From Dethiosulfovibrio faecalis (GTDB lineage: Bacteria; Synergistota; Synergistia; Synergistales; Dethiosulfovibrionaceae): a DNA stretch of 64,000 nucleotides. A program made the position numbers and the translations under genes. Shown here piece by piece: positions 1 to 9,733 of this stretch. The notes under the pieces are model-generated. The model saw only the letters and a program-made list of their open reading frames with translations. It ran no database searches and was not told where the DNA came from. Numbering within the stretch: position 1 is the first letter of the stretch; each line of letters begins with the position of its first letter. The stretch is from NCBI RefSeq assembly GCF_021568795.1, contig NZ_JAKGUE010000003.1, forward strand, positions 1-64,000, in the 5' to 3' direction.

Positions 1-96
1 GACACCGCAGGAGATCTACTTCGGAAAGGAAGACCTATAGCAGTCTGACCTAAACTAATCTAGGCTAAAAAATGGTCTTGACAATGGGGTCCACCA
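1..96 (+). mobile_element. Right end of an IS3-family-like insertion sequence
   Basis: The first 96 bases look like the 3' end of an insertion sequence entering from the left. An open frame at the window edge ends TPQEIYFGKEDL-stop, which resembles the usual C-terminus of IS3-family transposases (RPH...TPxEVYF). About 30 bp beyond that stop lies TGGTCTTGACAATGGGGT (73-90), which resembles terminal inverted repeats I know from such elements. The boundary is probably near 93-96 (CA end). The TauE reading frame that runs into it loses homology here. The left end is outside the window, so the call rests on a fragment. Confidence 0.55.
2..40 (+). CDS. C-terminal end of an IS3-type transposase (partial)
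   Basis: Twelve codons and a TAG stop are visible; the rest lies upstream of the window. The residues TPQEIYF match the conserved last segment of IS3-family OrfB DDE transposases. This is too short for certain assignment. It fits the inverted-repeat-like sequence just downstream and the truncated TauE gene it abuts. Confidence 0.45.
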   Translation, partial: TPQEIYFGKEDL

Positions 97-364
97 TAAA
101 GTAACCTCCTCCTAATGCGGAAAGCGCGGTAACGCCGCCTACTAAAATAGCTAACACCCACGATACTGATTTATTCTTTTGGAACACGATCATCGCAGCC
201 ACCGATGCGAAAAAGAGGATAAACTGGGCTGTCGTCGCAGCTTCGTGCATATGAACACCTGCGACAGCCAAGATTACGACGTAAAAATTACCTCCTCCCT
301 TTCCCACCATGGTCATAACGACAGCGACAATCAAGATAAAGAAACTTACGACAGGCAAGCTCAT
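65..364 (-). pseudogene. TauE/SafE (TSUP) family permease, 3'-truncated by IS insertion
   Basis: The 99-codon frame begins MSLPVVSFFILIVAVVMT and carries the glycine-rich first helix and following helices of the TauE/SafE sulfite/organosulfonate exporter family. Those proteins normally have about 250 residues and 7-8 membrane segments; here only about 90 family-like residues remain. The last residues after GGGYF are read from the putative IS terminal repeat (about 65-96), including the TAG stop. I infer the gene was broken by the element and is probably non-functional. A natural half-size TSUP protein is the alternative. An RBS-like AGGAG is present upstream of the ATG. Confidence 0.6.
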
Positions 365-384
365 CGCCTAAAACTCCTTAATTA

Positions 385-1197
385 TTATTTTTTCGACGGT
401 GTCGGCATAAAAAACTCGGGCTCTCGACGGGAGGAAAAGTTGTCCCACATCTTCTTTCCCAGAGAGGCCACAGGCTCCAGCCTCAGCACCCTGGCACCGG
501 TAGGACAGGCCTTCACGCAGGCGCAGCAGAAGGTACAGGCCACTCCGTCGGTTGCGTTGGGGTCCTTCGGATCCACCGCCCCTACGGGGCAGACCGCGGC
601 GCATTTTCCGCAATGGACGCACGTCTCCACGTCGGTTACGGGAGAGCCCTCCGGCATGGTGGAGGGAACCTTGTAGGGCCTATTCCCCGGCAGATCCACC
701 TCTGGCAGCTCGGAGACGGAATCGGCGGCGCCAAGCATCTTGGCCACCTTGGCCCCGAATGACCGTATCACGGGCAGATCGTAGCCGTCCGGCCTGCCTA
801 TGGCGGTCGGATATTTTTCGTCGGCGAAGGAATGCTCTCCGATGAAGGCCGCTCCGGCTATCACCTTGAACCCCTTCTCCCTCAAGATATCCCCGAGCTC
901 CAACAGTGCGTCGTCGTAGTGTCTGTTGCCGTAGACCACCACGGCTACGGCGGGCCGTCCGTCTCCCCGGAGTTTCTCCAGCAAAGCCCGCCCCTCTTTG
1001 GCGATCCTGCCGGAATATACCGGCATCCCCACCAGCAGGACGTCTCCCTCGGGAAGCACGGCCGTCTTTCTAACCTTCGGCGATGTTACGTCCACAAGGG
1101 AGAGGTTCGATTTCATCCCCTCCACGATCCCCTTCAGGACCCTCGTGGTCGTCCCGGTGGGAGAATAGCTTACGACAGTCGCTGTATCGAACTTCAA
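385..1197 (-). CDS. EFR1-type flavodoxin/ferredoxin fusion protein
   Basis: This 270-residue protein joins an N-terminal flavodoxin-like domain (about 1-160) to two C-terminal 4Fe-4S motifs. The FMN phosphate loop SYSPTGTTTR is near residue 10. The first cluster motif is CVHCGKCAAVCP, the second CTFCCACVKACP. This is the architecture of EFR1 family ferrodoxins, cytosolic electron carriers common in strict anaerobes. The physiological partner cannot be read from the sequence. The gene is divergent from the antiporter gene and separated from the truncated TauE gene by only 20 bp. Family assignment is firm; its role is open. Confidence 0.85.
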   Translation of the reverse strand: MKFDTATVVSYSPTGTTTRVLKGIVEGMKSNLSLVDVTSPKVRKTAVLPEGDVLLVGMPVYSGRIAKEGRALLEKLRGDGRPAVAVVVYGNRHYDDALLELGDILREKGFKVIAGAAFIGEHSFADEKYPTAIGRPDGYDLPVIRSFGAKVAKMLGAADSVSELPEVDLPGNRPYKVPSTMPEGSPVTDVETCVHCGKCAAVCPVGAVDPKDPNATDGVACTFCCACVKACPTGARVLRLEPVASLGKKMWDNFSSRREPEFFMPTPSKK

Positions 1198-1322
1198 GAT
1201 AAAGACCCCTCTCTTGTTGATAAAGATTCTCCAGTATCCTACACCCTGAAGGTCCTATCGTCACCATCGTCCTTCCATGATGTAGAATGGTCGGCAAAAC
1301 CACGAGAACGGAGGACGGCTAT

Positions 1323-2564
1323 ATGGACTTTCCCTTTATGCAGGACCCCTTGCTCGGCATGGGACTGGTGATCTTCTTCGGCTACTTCCTGGGACACCTG
1401 GCTGTGAAGGCCGGGCTTCCCAAGATAACTGGCTATCTCGCCGCGGGATTGATACTGAACCCCACCGTCTTCGGCCTGGTTCCCCAAAGTGCCATAGCGG
1501 GAACTAACACGATGGTGAACGTGCTACTGTGCGTCATAACCTTCGAGATCGGGGGATCTCTGGCTATAGATAAAATACGCTCCCTCGGCAAAAGCATCGT
1601 GGCAATGACGGTTCTGGAGGCGGAAGGGGCCTTTCTGGCGGTGATACTCGGGATGATTCCCTTCTGCGTGCTCTTCGGGTCCCATTTCGGCATCTCCGGA
1701 ACCCCAGCGGTGCTGGCCTTTTCCATACTGATGGGTGGTTTGGTCTCTCCTACCGACCCGGCGGCGACGATAGCCGTGGCCCACCAGTACGGAGCGAAGG
1801 GACCTGTGACCTCGACCATACTGGGAGTATCCGCCTTCGACGACGGCTTCGGAATAATAAACTTCGGTCTGGCTCTGGCTCTGGCCAGGACGATAATGGG
1901 AGGAGGAGAACTCTCCCTTTTCTCGGTGGTGATCTCGCCTCTCTGGACTATACTCCTCTCCGCCGCCGTGGGATGCGTCTTCGGCATAATGGTCGACCGA
2001 ATGAGCTCGAAGGCCCTGGACAGCGAGGGAGGCGGAGGACTCACCATAGTGCTCGTAGGAGGGCTTATGGCCTGCTTCGGTGTAGCGGAAGCGCTGAAAG
2101 CCGACGAACTTCTGGCCACCATGGTCATGGGAATATGGGTGGTCAACGCCAACAATCGCTCCGACGAGATCTTCGACTTCGTCCAATCCACCCTGGAGGA
2201 GCCGGTATTCCTCATCTTCTTCTGCGTGAGCGGAATGACCCTCGACATGCCGTCGCTTCTGTCCTCCCTGGCCTTCATTCCGGCGGTCGTGCTCCTAAGG
2301 GTGTTGGGCAAGGCGGCGGGAATCTACGGAGGGGGCGACCTCACAGGGGTGGACGGCAAAACCTGTCGATACGTGATAGGAGGGCTAATCCCCCTGGGCG
2401 GCATAGTGATCGGCCTGGCGTTGACCCTAAAGAGATTTCCAGAGATGGCCCCATTTGCGGACACTCTGATAAACGTCATCATAGGCTGCACGGTAATACA
2501 CGAATTCATAGGCCCGATGACGGCCCGATGGGCACTGAATAGCTCCGGCGAGATAGACAAATAG
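1323..2564 (+). CDS. Cation:proton antiporter (CPA superfamily)
   Basis: A hydrophobic protein of 413 residues with about 12 membrane segments. Features of CPA-type Na+(K+)/H+ exchangers include the early GYLAAGLILNP helix, SPTDPAATIAVAHQYG in the middle, and FDDGFGIINFG, which supplies acidic residues in the membrane core. No C-terminal TrkA-N or other regulatory domain is visible. The start at 1323 is preferred over an earlier in-frame one because GGAGG lies 8 bases upstream. It probably serves Na+/pH homeostasis in the inner membrane; ion specificity is not deducible. The gene precedes pheA by only 34 bp, so the two may be co-transcribed. Confidence 0.8.
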   Translation: MDFPFMQDPLLGMGLVIFFGYFLGHLAVKAGLPKITGYLAAGLILNPTVFGLVPQSAIAGTNTMVNVLLCVITFEIGGSLAIDKIRSLGKSIVAMTVLEAEGAFLAVILGMIPFCVLFGSHFGISGTPAVLAFSILMGGLVSPTDPAATIAVAHQYGAKGPVTSTILGVSAFDDGFGIINFGLALALARTIMGGGELSLFSVVISPLWTILLSAAVGCVFGIMVDRMSSKALDSEGGGGLTIVLVGGLMACFGVAEALKADELLATMVMGIWVVNANNRSDEIFDFVQSTLEEPVFLIFFCVSGMTLDMPSLLSSLAFIPAVVLLRVLGKAAGIYGGGDLTGVDGKTCRYVIGGLIPLGGIVIGLALTLKRFPEMAPFADTLINVIIGCTVIHEFIGPMTARWALNSSGEIDK

Positions 2565-2598
2565 ATCTCGTAGACGCGAAAAACTCCGGAAAGAACAG

Positions 2599-3687
2599 GT
2601 GATAGAGTTGAAGGACAGGCTGGACGAACTCAGGACGACCATAGACGAACTGGACAAAGGCATAGCGGAGCTGCTGGCGAGACGGGTGGAGACGGCAAAA
2701 GAGATAGGCAGAGCCAAAGGAGACGGCCCCGTCTACGACCCGGCCAGGGAAGAGCGGATCATACGCCGTTTCAGCGATATGAACCCCGACTTGGACCGGG
2801 AGTCCCTGTCCACCATACACAAAGAGATAATATCCCTCTGTCGATCGGTCCAGGGCAGGCCGACCGTGGCCTGTATGGGCCCCGAGGGATCCTACTCTCA
2901 GCAAGCCATGGAGAGAGCCCTGGGATCCTCTATAGACCCTCTGTTCGTGTCCGGTCCCAGAGAGGTGTTCAGGGCGGTCGAGACCGGCAGGGCCTCCCTC
3001 GGGCTCGTGCCGGTGGAGAACACCGTGGAGGGAACGGTCTACGCGACCCTGGACGGATTCTCCGAGACAGGACCGGAAATGACGGTGATCCAGGAGGTGA
3101 GCCTTCCTATAAGACACGTCCTTGCCTCGGCCTCGCCTCTCTCGGAGATAAAACGGGTGGTCTCCCACCCCCAGGCCCTGGCCCAGTGCAGACTCTGGCT
3201 GGAGGAAAAACTACCGGGGGCGAAAAAGGAACCGGTGGCCACCACCAGCCACGGAGCGGCCATAGCCTCGTCCGAACCGGGAACGGCGGCGGTGTGCAGC
3301 GCCAAGGCGGCGGAGGTAAACCGAATAGATATACTTGCCAGGGACATACAGGACAGATCCCACAACAGGACCAGGTTCTGGGTGGTAGGCCCCAAGGGTT
3401 CGACCAGATCCGAGGGGGAGAAAACCTCCATACTCTTCTCCGTTCCCCACAGGCCGGGATCCCTCCTGGGAGCGCTGGACCCTCTTCGTACGGCAGGGGT
3501 GAACCTGACTGCCATACAGTCCCGCCCAATGCAGGGCAACCCCTTCGAGTACCTGTTCTTTCTGGACATGATGGGCAGTTCCTCCAATCCGGAGATATCC
3601 GACGCCCTGGAAGCCATGAGGAAGTCCTGTTTATCCATGAGGGTGTTAGGATCCTACCCCTCCGATGTCATCGTACCTAAAGAATAA
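2599..3687 (+). CDS. pheA: Bifunctional chorismate mutase/prephenate dehydratase
   Basis: The 362-residue P-protein has three parts. Residues 1-90 form an AroQ chorismate mutase (LDELRTTIDELDKGIAELLARR). Residues 95-270 form the prephenate dehydratase, with the catalytic NRTRFWVVG segment. The C-terminal ACT domain binds phenylalanine; its usual ESRP motif appears as QSRP. It converts chorismate through prephenate to phenylpyruvate for phenylalanine synthesis. The start is GTG with a poor RBS, and a TTG three codons later is possible. It lies just downstream of the antiporter gene. With trp genes at 15-21 kb the organism probably makes at least two aromatic amino acids. Confidence 0.92.
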   Translation: MIELKDRLDELRTTIDELDKGIAELLARRVETAKEIGRAKGDGPVYDPAREERIIRRFSDMNPDLDRESLSTIHKEIISLCRSVQGRPTVACMGPEGSYSQQAMERALGSSIDPLFVSGPREVFRAVETGRASLGLVPVENTVEGTVYATLDGFSETGPEMTVIQEVSLPIRHVLASASPLSEIKRVVSHPQALAQCRLWLEEKLPGAKKEPVATTSHGAAIASSEPGTAAVCSAKAAEVNRIDILARDIQDRSHNRTRFWVVGPKGSTRSEGEKTSILFSVPHRPGSLLGALDPLRTAGVNLTAIQSRPMQGNPFEYLFFLDMMGSSSNPEISDALEAMRKSCLSMRVLGSYPSDVIVPKE

Positions 3688-3752
3688 TAGGTGTAGAATA
3701 AAACTAGAACGAATATTGCCAGAGAAAAAAGAAAACCATTAGGAGGAATCCT

Positions 3753-5849
3753 ATGTTCATCCTATCTAGAAGCGTAAAAAACACCTTTATAGTGATAATG
3801 GTCATTCTGATATTAGTGACAACCTTGCCTATCGCGATATTCGTAAAAAACGAAAGCGACAGAGAGACCGACCTGGCGCTAACCACTTTAAATAACGCCC
3901 TGGAACTCCAGACGAACTATATGACCCGCTGGTTCGACCTAAACATAATGGAGGACATAAAGGCAGCATCGAAACTCCGTTCCGTCCAATCCCTCGATCT
4001 CGATGCCATGGCGGAAGACCTAAAGGCAATGGCCGAAGACAGAACCGACCTGGCCAAACTGCTCTATTTCGATCGAGACGGGAACCCCGTATTGGACAGC
4101 GAGAACGGAGATATCTCCGAAGAACAGTTCAATATATCGGACCGAGAATATTTCAAGGCGGGACAGGAAGGACTTCCCTATATAACCTCGGTCATCCAAG
4201 CAAAAGACGAAAAATCGGTAAAATTTATCGGTTTCTCTGTTCCCTTAATCATAGATGGGATATTCGAAGGAGTCATATTGGGCTCCGTGAGACTCTCCAA
4301 TCTCATAAATCTGACAAAAGATCACATTTTCGGAGAAGGGGGATCTTTCCGGCTTTTCGACTACAACGGAGTTCCCTTAGGAGAGAACTTTTCGGAGGCA
4401 ACCCCTTGTTTTTCCCCCGATGAGGTAAAAGACGAAGAGGGACTTTTAATCGACAACACCTCGGATAGCGGAAAGAAACAAATGCTCAAGATAGCGCCTC
4501 TTGCCCACGGGAATCTTTTTGTAGGTGTGGTCTTGGATATGGACGAGATCAAAGCCGGATCAAGTCGCATAGCGAAAACACATATCAAAATACTGATATC
4601 ATCCGTGGTATTAGGAATGATCTTCTTCCTGTTGCTATCTCGCAGCGTCACCATATCCATAGATAAAATTCAACGACAGCTCTCCTCGGCCTCGGAGATG
4701 AACTACGCTCCGACCCCCATCCCCCCATCGGGCATGCCACTGGAGTTAAAGCGGATCTGGGAGAGCGTGGAATACCTCAAGGATCAGGTTTGCAAATCCA
4801 TCCAAGAGGTCAGGGAGATGAGCGTCAGGGACGCCCTGACGGGGCTCCATAATCGACGATACTTCGAGGAGGAGATGTCCCGGCTCAGTCATGGAGACCA
4901 GGATCCCGTGGCGATCGCCATGTGCGACGTCAACGGACTAAAGCTGGTCAACGACGCCCTGGGACACGAGTGGGGTGACAAACTCATAAACAAGGCCGCA
5001 ACGGCGTTGAAAGACGTATCCCAACCGGGAGACACCGTGGCCAGGCTGGGAGGCGACGAGTTCGCCCTTCTGGTGCCGAACAGCCCGGAAGAAAGGGACA
5101 TCGGGGCAGACTTGAAGGCGAGCATGGCGACGGTTAACTTGGACGAGGGAATACCACTTCAGATGGCATGGGGGATAGCCATAGGCAACGCATCGAGAAG
5201 GTCCATAGAGGAGATCGCCAAGGACGCCGACGATAGTATGTACGCACGCAAGGAAACCCAGAGAGACGACGCCAGAGACGCCATACTGACCTTCTTCCTG
5301 AGGATGATATCCACAAGGGAGGGCCGCAAGGTAGGACACATGGAAAGATGCCGTTACATCATGGCGGCCTTCGTTCCGACCATAGACGAGGTGGACGAGA
5401 TCTTCCGTAAGAGGATGATCCGCCTGGCCGGGATACACGATATCGGCCTGGTAGGGGTTAATCCCAGCATACTGGGCAACACCGGCCCACTTTCCGAGGA
5501 TGAGAAAAAGGAGGTCCGAGCCCATCCTGAGATAGGCTACCGGATCGCGATAGCCGCCCCCACCCTCTCGGACCTGGCCGACGCCATACTGCACCACCAC
5601 CAGAGATGGGACGGAACCGGCTACCCCTTCAGGAAGGACGCCGTATCGGGAAAGGGCATTCCTCTGGAAAGCAGGATAATGAACCTGGTGGACTCCTACG
5701 AGGCAATGACCCACCGATACTACGGGAAATCGATGACCCACGAGGAGGCAATGGAGGAGATACGCCGCTGTTCCGGAACCCAGTTCGACCCCGAATGGGC
5801 CGATCGGTTCCTGGCGTTTCTGAAAGAAAAAGGTCCCGGAGTGCTATGA
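3753..5849 (+). CDS. Membrane sensor with GGDEF and HD-GYP domains
   Basis: A 698-residue signalling protein. It has a membrane helix at about 10-30, an extracellular Cache-like sensor (35-270), a second helix at about 277-300, a GGDEF domain with an intact RLGGDEFALL signature near 430, and an HD-GYP domain (HDIGL near 562, HHQRWDGTGYP near 620). GGDEF domains make cyclic di-GMP and HD-GYP domains degrade it, so the protein may do both or sense GTP. The ligand of the periplasmic domain is unknown. AGGAGG precedes the ATG by 7 bases. A strong hairpin overlaps its 3' end. It is probably monocistronic. Confidence 0.88.
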   Translation: MFILSRSVKNTFIVIMVILILVTTLPIAIFVKNESDRETDLALTTLNNALELQTNYMTRWFDLNIMEDIKAASKLRSVQSLDLDAMAEDLKAMAEDRTDLAKLLYFDRDGNPVLDSENGDISEEQFNISDREYFKAGQEGLPYITSVIQAKDEKSVKFIGFSVPLIIDGIFEGVILGSVRLSNLINLTKDHIFGEGGSFRLFDYNGVPLGENFSEATPCFSPDEVKDEEGLLIDNTSDSGKKQMLKIAPLAHGNLFVGVVLDMDEIKAGSSRIAKTHIKILISSVVLGMIFFLLLSRSVTISIDKIQRQLSSASEMNYAPTPIPPSGMPLELKRIWESVEYLKDQVCKSIQEVREMSVRDALTGLHNRRYFEEEMSRLSHGDQDPVAIAMCDVNGLKLVNDALGHEWGDKLINKAATALKDVSQPGDTVARLGGDEFALLVPNSPEERDIGADLKASMATVNLDEGIPLQMAWGIAIGNASRRSIEEIAKDADDSMYARKETQRDDARDAILTFFLRMISTREGRKVGHMERCRYIMAAFVPTIDEVDEIFRKRMIRLAGIHDIGLVGVNPSILGNTGPLSEDEKKEVRAHPEIGYRIAIAAPTLSDLADAILHHHQRWDGTGYPFRKDAVSGKGIPLESRIMNLVDSYEAMTHRYYGKSMTHEEAMEEIRRCSGTQFDPEWADRFLAFLKEKGPGVL

Positions 5850-5859
5850 CTCCGGGACC
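5832..5859 (-). terminator. Rho-independent terminator for the minus-strand nuclease gene
   Basis: A perfect 11-bp stem (GGTCCCGGAGT/ACTCCGGGACC, loop 6) is followed on the minus strand by a TTTTT run. It lies inside the last codons of the plus-strand sensor gene and just beyond the minus-strand nuclease gene, so it may stop both convergent transcripts. Confidence 0.75.
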
Positions 5860-5875
5860 TCTACAGAAAAGACCA

Positions 5876-6355
5876 TCAAAACTCCTTAGGCAAGGTTTTT
5901 AACAGGTTTGACATCGTCGTTATTTCATATCCATCCACTACAAACCTCTTAGTTGGGGTCGGTATGTTTAATGAGTTATTCAATATCATAACATACCCGT
6001 CCCGCTGATTTGGCCTAGCGGCTATCAAGATAGACAGAAAGCTCAAAGACGGGAATTTCGCTTTGAATTTTTTCTCTGATTCTTTTGCCTGGTCTACCCA
6101 GGATAAAACGTAAGGGTTAAAATCCGGAAAAAACCAATCTAATGAAATTTCCTTTCTGTATTTGCATTCCACTATCAGTGGATGCCTTTCTTGGTTTTTA
6201 AAATATATATCGCCATATTCCGTTCGAAAATTTCCAGAAGCCTGTGCCCTATGACATTCATGATCAGTTAAGCCAAAATGACTCTGAAGAGTTTTTGCTA
6301 TTTTTGCTTCAAAATAGTTACCTCTGATTTTATTCTTACTAGGAATTTTCATCAA
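5876..6355 (-). CDS. Putative PD-(D/E)XK-type endonuclease
   Basis: A small 159-residue protein. It opens with a basic RGNYFEAKIAKTL segment and contains GDIYF followed about 10 residues later by LIVECKYRKE. That spacing of an acidic residue, then E-x-K on a hydrophobic strand, is the hallmark of restriction-like/Holliday-junction-resolvase-like nucleases. I cannot name a specific family. It is visibly AT-richer than neighbours and borders the type I restriction operon, from which a hairpin separates it. It could be a phage-derived resolvase, a repair nuclease or a defence effector. The DNA target is unknown. Confidence 0.6.
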   Translation of the reverse strand: MMKIPSKNKIRGNYFEAKIAKTLQSHFGLTDHECHRAQASGNFRTEYGDIYFKNQERHPLIVECKYRKEISLDWFFPDFNPYVLSWVDQAKESEKKFKAKFPSLSFLSILIAARPNQRDGYVMILNNSLNIPTPTKRFVVDGYEITTMSNLLKTLPKEF

Positions 6356-6420
6356 CTCCTACTTCGCAGATGCTAACCATAGCCAAATATCACGCAGCTT
6401 ATCAAACGGTGGATCCGGAG

Positions 6421-6474
6421 CCCATCACGGCGAACCGTTTCCAAAATGGAAACAGTTGCTTCCCGCTCCAATTC
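6421..6474 (-). pseudogene. Short relic resembling part of RhuM
   Basis: Downstream of hsdR the minus strand encodes ELEREATVSILETVRRDG, flanked by stops. It closely resembles [18 protein letters not shown] in the intact RhuM gene at 13662-14666 (12 of 18 residues identical). Both carry the same DNA palindrome GTTTCCAAAATGGAAAC. I infer a leftover fragment of a second RhuM/ORF6N-like gene on the far side of the restriction operon. The match is short, so chance or a shared small domain cannot be excluded. Confidence 0.4.
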
Positions 6475-6502
6475 CTAAAAATCATTATAGACCAAGAGAC
6501 AA

Positions 6503-6530
6503 GGGCCTCCGCCGTTTATGGCGAAAGCCC
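6503..6530 (-). terminator. Hairpin downstream of hsdR
   Basis: On the minus strand GGGC and CGCC pair with GGCG and GCCC around an ATAAAC loop, 27 bases past the hsdR stop codon. The sequence after it is T-rich but lacks a clean T-run. It probably ends the restriction operon. A similar loop (TAAACGGC) occurs in the hairpin at the other island edge (14776-14819). Confidence 0.45.
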
Positions 6531-6556
6531 TGCTTCTTGAACACTTAACAACCTCT

Positions 6557-9500
6557 TCAAGCCGTCGCCCACTCTTTGCAGAGGACTTCCGCCTGTTCTA
6601 GAACGGTCTGGGTCGCTTTTTCCTGTTTGTCCGGTGGATATTTGTATTTCCGCAGGATCCTTTTTACGATAACCCGTATCTGGGCACGGGCATTTTCCCG
6701 GACGGCCCAGTCTATGCCTACGTTTCGTCTGACCGCCTCGACCAACTCATGGGCGATAGCCTTCAACGTGTCATCCCCCATAACCTTCACCGCACTGTCG
6801 TTTACCTCAAGGGCATCGTAGAAGGCGACTTCATCGTCGGTCATGTTCAGCCTTTCGCCACGACGCAGAGCCTCCCTCATATCCTTGGCCAAATTGATGA
6901 GTTCCTCTATCACCTGTGCGGCCTCGATAGCTCGATTCTGATATTTTCGAATGGCCTTCTCCAACATCTCCGCAAAGGACCGCCCCTGGACGACGTTTTT
7001 ACGGGACCTTGCCCTGATCTCGTCGTTTAGGAGTTTTCTAAGCAGCTCCACAGCCAGATTCCGGTGAGGAAGTTGCCGAACCTCCTGGAGAAAGTCATCG
7101 GAGAGAATCGAGACATCCGGTTTTTTCAGCCCAACGGAATCGAAAATATCGATAACCTCGTTCGACGTAACAGCCCTAGATATCAGCTGACGAATAGCGG
7201 TGTCCATCTCCTCCGGGCTCTTTCCCTCGCCCTCCACCGTAGCTTTTGCCAGACCGGATCGGACCTCCTGGAAAAACCCGACATCGTCACGAATTTTAAG
7301 GGCTTTATCATGGGGCACGGCGAGGGCGAAAGCCTTGGAGAGAGCGGTAACCTCCGCCAAATAGCGTTTTTTGCCGTCATCCAACTGAAGAACGTGCTCC
7401 ATGGCGGCGGCGATACCGGCGATACGCCTTCCTGGCTCCGCCCCGACAAAAGAGATGTAGTCGAAACCGTAAAACATGGACGAAACGACATCGAACTTCT
7501 CCAACATCACTTGGACGGCTTCTTCCTGATCGATGGCCGCCTTACCTCGCCCGCCCGCTTCGGTGTAGTCGACCAGGGCCTGTTTCAACTGCTCCACAAA
7601 ACCGAGATAGTCGACGATCAGACCACCAGGTTTATCCTTGAACACTCGATTGACCCGGGCTATGGCCTGCATGAGGCCATGCCCTCGCATCGGCTTGTCG
7701 ACGTACATGGTGTGCAGAGAGGGGCAGTCAAAGCCCGTCAGCCACATATCCCGAACTATAGCCACCTTCATAGGATCGCTCGGATCCTTGAACCTCTTTG
7801 CCAGGGCCTCACGTTGAGCTTTGCTCCGAATATGAGGCTGCCATTCGGCACAATCCGATGCGGAGCCGGACATGACGATCTTCACCGTCCCTTTATCGTC
7901 GTCCTCGCTGTGCCAATCGGGGCGCAGCTTTACGATAGCATCGTACATCTCCACACAGATTCGGCGGCTCATACAGACCACCATAGCCTTGCCGTCCAGC
8001 ACCTGTAGCCTGGCATCAAAATGGGCTACCAAATCCTCAGCGACAAGTGCGATTCGCTTTTCCGTCCCTACCATCGCCTCGAGGGCGGCCCACTTGGTGC
8101 GCAGCTTTTGTTTGTAGGACTCTTCCTCTCCCTCGGTAATCTCATCGAACTCCGGATCTATAGTCGGTTTTTCCTCTTCTCGCAGTTCTATCTTAGCGAG
8201 CCTGCCCTCGTAGAAGATAGGTACGGTTGCGCCATCCTCCACAGCCCTCAAAATGTCGTATTTATCTATGTAGTCGCCGAAGACCGCAGGAGTGCTGCGG
8301 TCGCCTCGTTCGATAGGGGTGCCGGTAAACCCGATGAAAGAAGCGTTAGGCAGAGCGTCATGCATGTGTCGTGCAAATCCATCGATGAAGTCGTACTGAC
8401 TGCGATGAGCCTCGTCGGCGATAACCACGATATTCCGGCGACTGGATAGCTCAGGGTATCGCTGCCCCTTTCCTCCGGGCAAAAATTTCTGGATCGTGGC
8501 AAAGACAACCCCTCCGGAGGAAACCTGAAGAAGCTCCTGAAGATGCTCCCGACTTTCGGCCTGAGCCGGTGTCTGCCGCAAAAGGTCACGGCAGGACGAA
8601 AAGGTGCCGAAGAGCTGATCGTCCAAGTCGTTCCGATCGGTTATCACCAGCAACGTGGGATTTTCCATGTCGGGATGGCGAATAATCTTACCGGCGAAAA
8701 AGGCCATCAAAAGGCTCTTGCCGCTTCCCTGGGTATGCCAGATCACCCCGATACGGCGACCACCGAAATGAGCGGATCCAGACCCGGAGGATACCCTGAG
8801 CCCACGGAGTTTAAAAGGGTTATTGGCGTCGTGTTCCGGGAAGCGAGCGTACAGCAGGTTGGGATTGCCATCGATACCGCAGGCGGATAACGTGCATTTA
8901 ACCGCCTTGTTCACCGCATGAAACTGGTGATAGGCCGCCGTTTTTTTGACGATCGAAGCCCCATCGTCCTCGAACACCACAAAGTTCAGCACGAGGTCTA
9001 GAAACCTCCGCTTTTCGAAAATCCCCTTGAGCAGAACCTCAAGCTCCAGAGAACCTCGAGGAGCGACATCTTCGCCGTCTACGGTGCGCCACGGAGCGAA
9101 CCGATCCCATCCGCTGGAGAGAGTTCCGCTTCGGGCCTCCAATCCATCGGATACGATGAGCATTTCGTTGTAGATAAACAGGCTCGGAATATCTTTTTTA
9201 TAGGTCTGGAGCTGGTTGAAGGCATGACGGATGGTGGCCTTTTCGTCCGCAGGGTTTTTGAGCTCGATGACGCTAAGAGGCAAGCCATTCACGAAAATAA
9301 CCATATCGGGCCGTCGATTTCTGCGATCCTCGACAACGGTAAACTGGTTGACCGCTAGCCAGTCGTTGTTCTCCAGATCCTCGAGATCGAGAAGCCATAC
9401 CTTATCGTGAACCTCGATACCATCCTGCATATAGGACACGTCCACCCCATCGGTGAGCATACGATGAAAACGACGGTTGTTCTCGATCAGGCGGGGAGAT

Positions 9501-9733
9501 TCGGTTAGAGTGATTTTCCTGACCGCCTCCTCGACGGCCTCGGCGGAGAGATGAGGATTGATGTTCTCAAGGGCGGCCTGAAGCCTTCCGACAAGTACGA
9601 CCTGATCGTACCCCCGGCGCTCACAGGCTGGACCATCGGGACCGATGTCCGGCCCGAATGCCGTTTGCCAACCTAACGAGAAAAACCATTCCAGGGTGGT
9701 CTGCTCTAAAATGTTTTCGTCAACTATAGTCAT
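6557..9733 (-). CDS. hsdR: Type I restriction enzyme, R subunit (HsdR)
   Basis: The motor and nuclease subunit of a type I restriction-modification complex. The N-terminal nuclease core shows RPDMVIF...LSVIELKN. The helicase shows Walker [24 protein letters not shown] and ARVNRV motif VI. The helical C-terminus ends near [19 protein letters not shown]. That tail is known in the family to dock on the methyltransferase. Length is about 1058 residues. I chose the ATG at 9733 because it overlaps the abi stop as ATGA and has GGGAG upstream; an earlier ATG at 9766 is possible. It cuts DNA lacking HsdM/HsdS-directed methylation. All catalytic motifs look intact. Confidence 0.93.
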   Translation of the reverse strand: MTIVDENILEQTTLEWFFSLGWQTAFGPDIGPDGPACERRGYDQVVLVGRLQAALENINPHLSAEAVEEAVRKITLTESPRLIENNRRFHRMLTDGVDVSYMQDGIEVHDKVWLLDLEDLENNDWLAVNQFTVVEDRRNRRPDMVIFVNGLPLSVIELKNPADEKATIRHAFNQLQTYKKDIPSLFIYNEMLIVSDGLEARSGTLSSGWDRFAPWRTVDGEDVAPRGSLELEVLLKGIFEKRRFLDLVLNFVVFEDDGASIVKKTAAYHQFHAVNKAVKCTLSACGIDGNPNLLYARFPEHDANNPFKLRGLRVSSGSGSAHFGGRRIGVIWHTQGSGKSLLMAFFAGKIIRHPDMENPTLLVITDRNDLDDQLFGTFSSCRDLLRQTPAQAESREHLQELLQVSSGGVVFATIQKFLPGGKGQRYPELSSRRNIVVIADEAHRSQYDFIDGFARHMHDALPNASFIGFTGTPIERGDRSTPAVFGDYIDKYDILRAVEDGATVPIFYEGRLAKIELREEEKPTIDPEFDEITEGEEESYKQKLRTKWAALEAMVGTEKRIALVAEDLVAHFDARLQVLDGKAMVVCMSRRICVEMYDAIVKLRPDWHSEDDDKGTVKIVMSGSASDCAEWQPHIRSKAQREALAKRFKDPSDPMKVAIVRDMWLTGFDCPSLHTMYVDKPMRGHGLMQAIARVNRVFKDKPGGLIVDYLGFVEQLKQALVDYTEAGGRGKAAIDQEEAVQVMLEKFDVVSSMFYGFDYISFVGAEPGRRIAGIAAAMEHVLQLDDGKKRYLAEVTALSKAFALAVPHDKALKIRDDVGFFQEVRSGLAKATVEGEGKSPEEMDTAIRQLISRAVTSNEVIDIFDSVGLKKPDVSILSDDFLQEVRQLPHRNLAVELLRKLLNDEIRARSRKNVVQGRSFAEMLEKAIRKYQNRAIEAAQVIEELINLAKDMREALRRGERLNMTDDEVAFYDALEVNDSAVKVMGDDTLKAIAHELVEAVRRNVGIDWAVRENARAQIRVIVKRILRKYKYPPDKQEKATQTVLEQAEVLCKEWATA

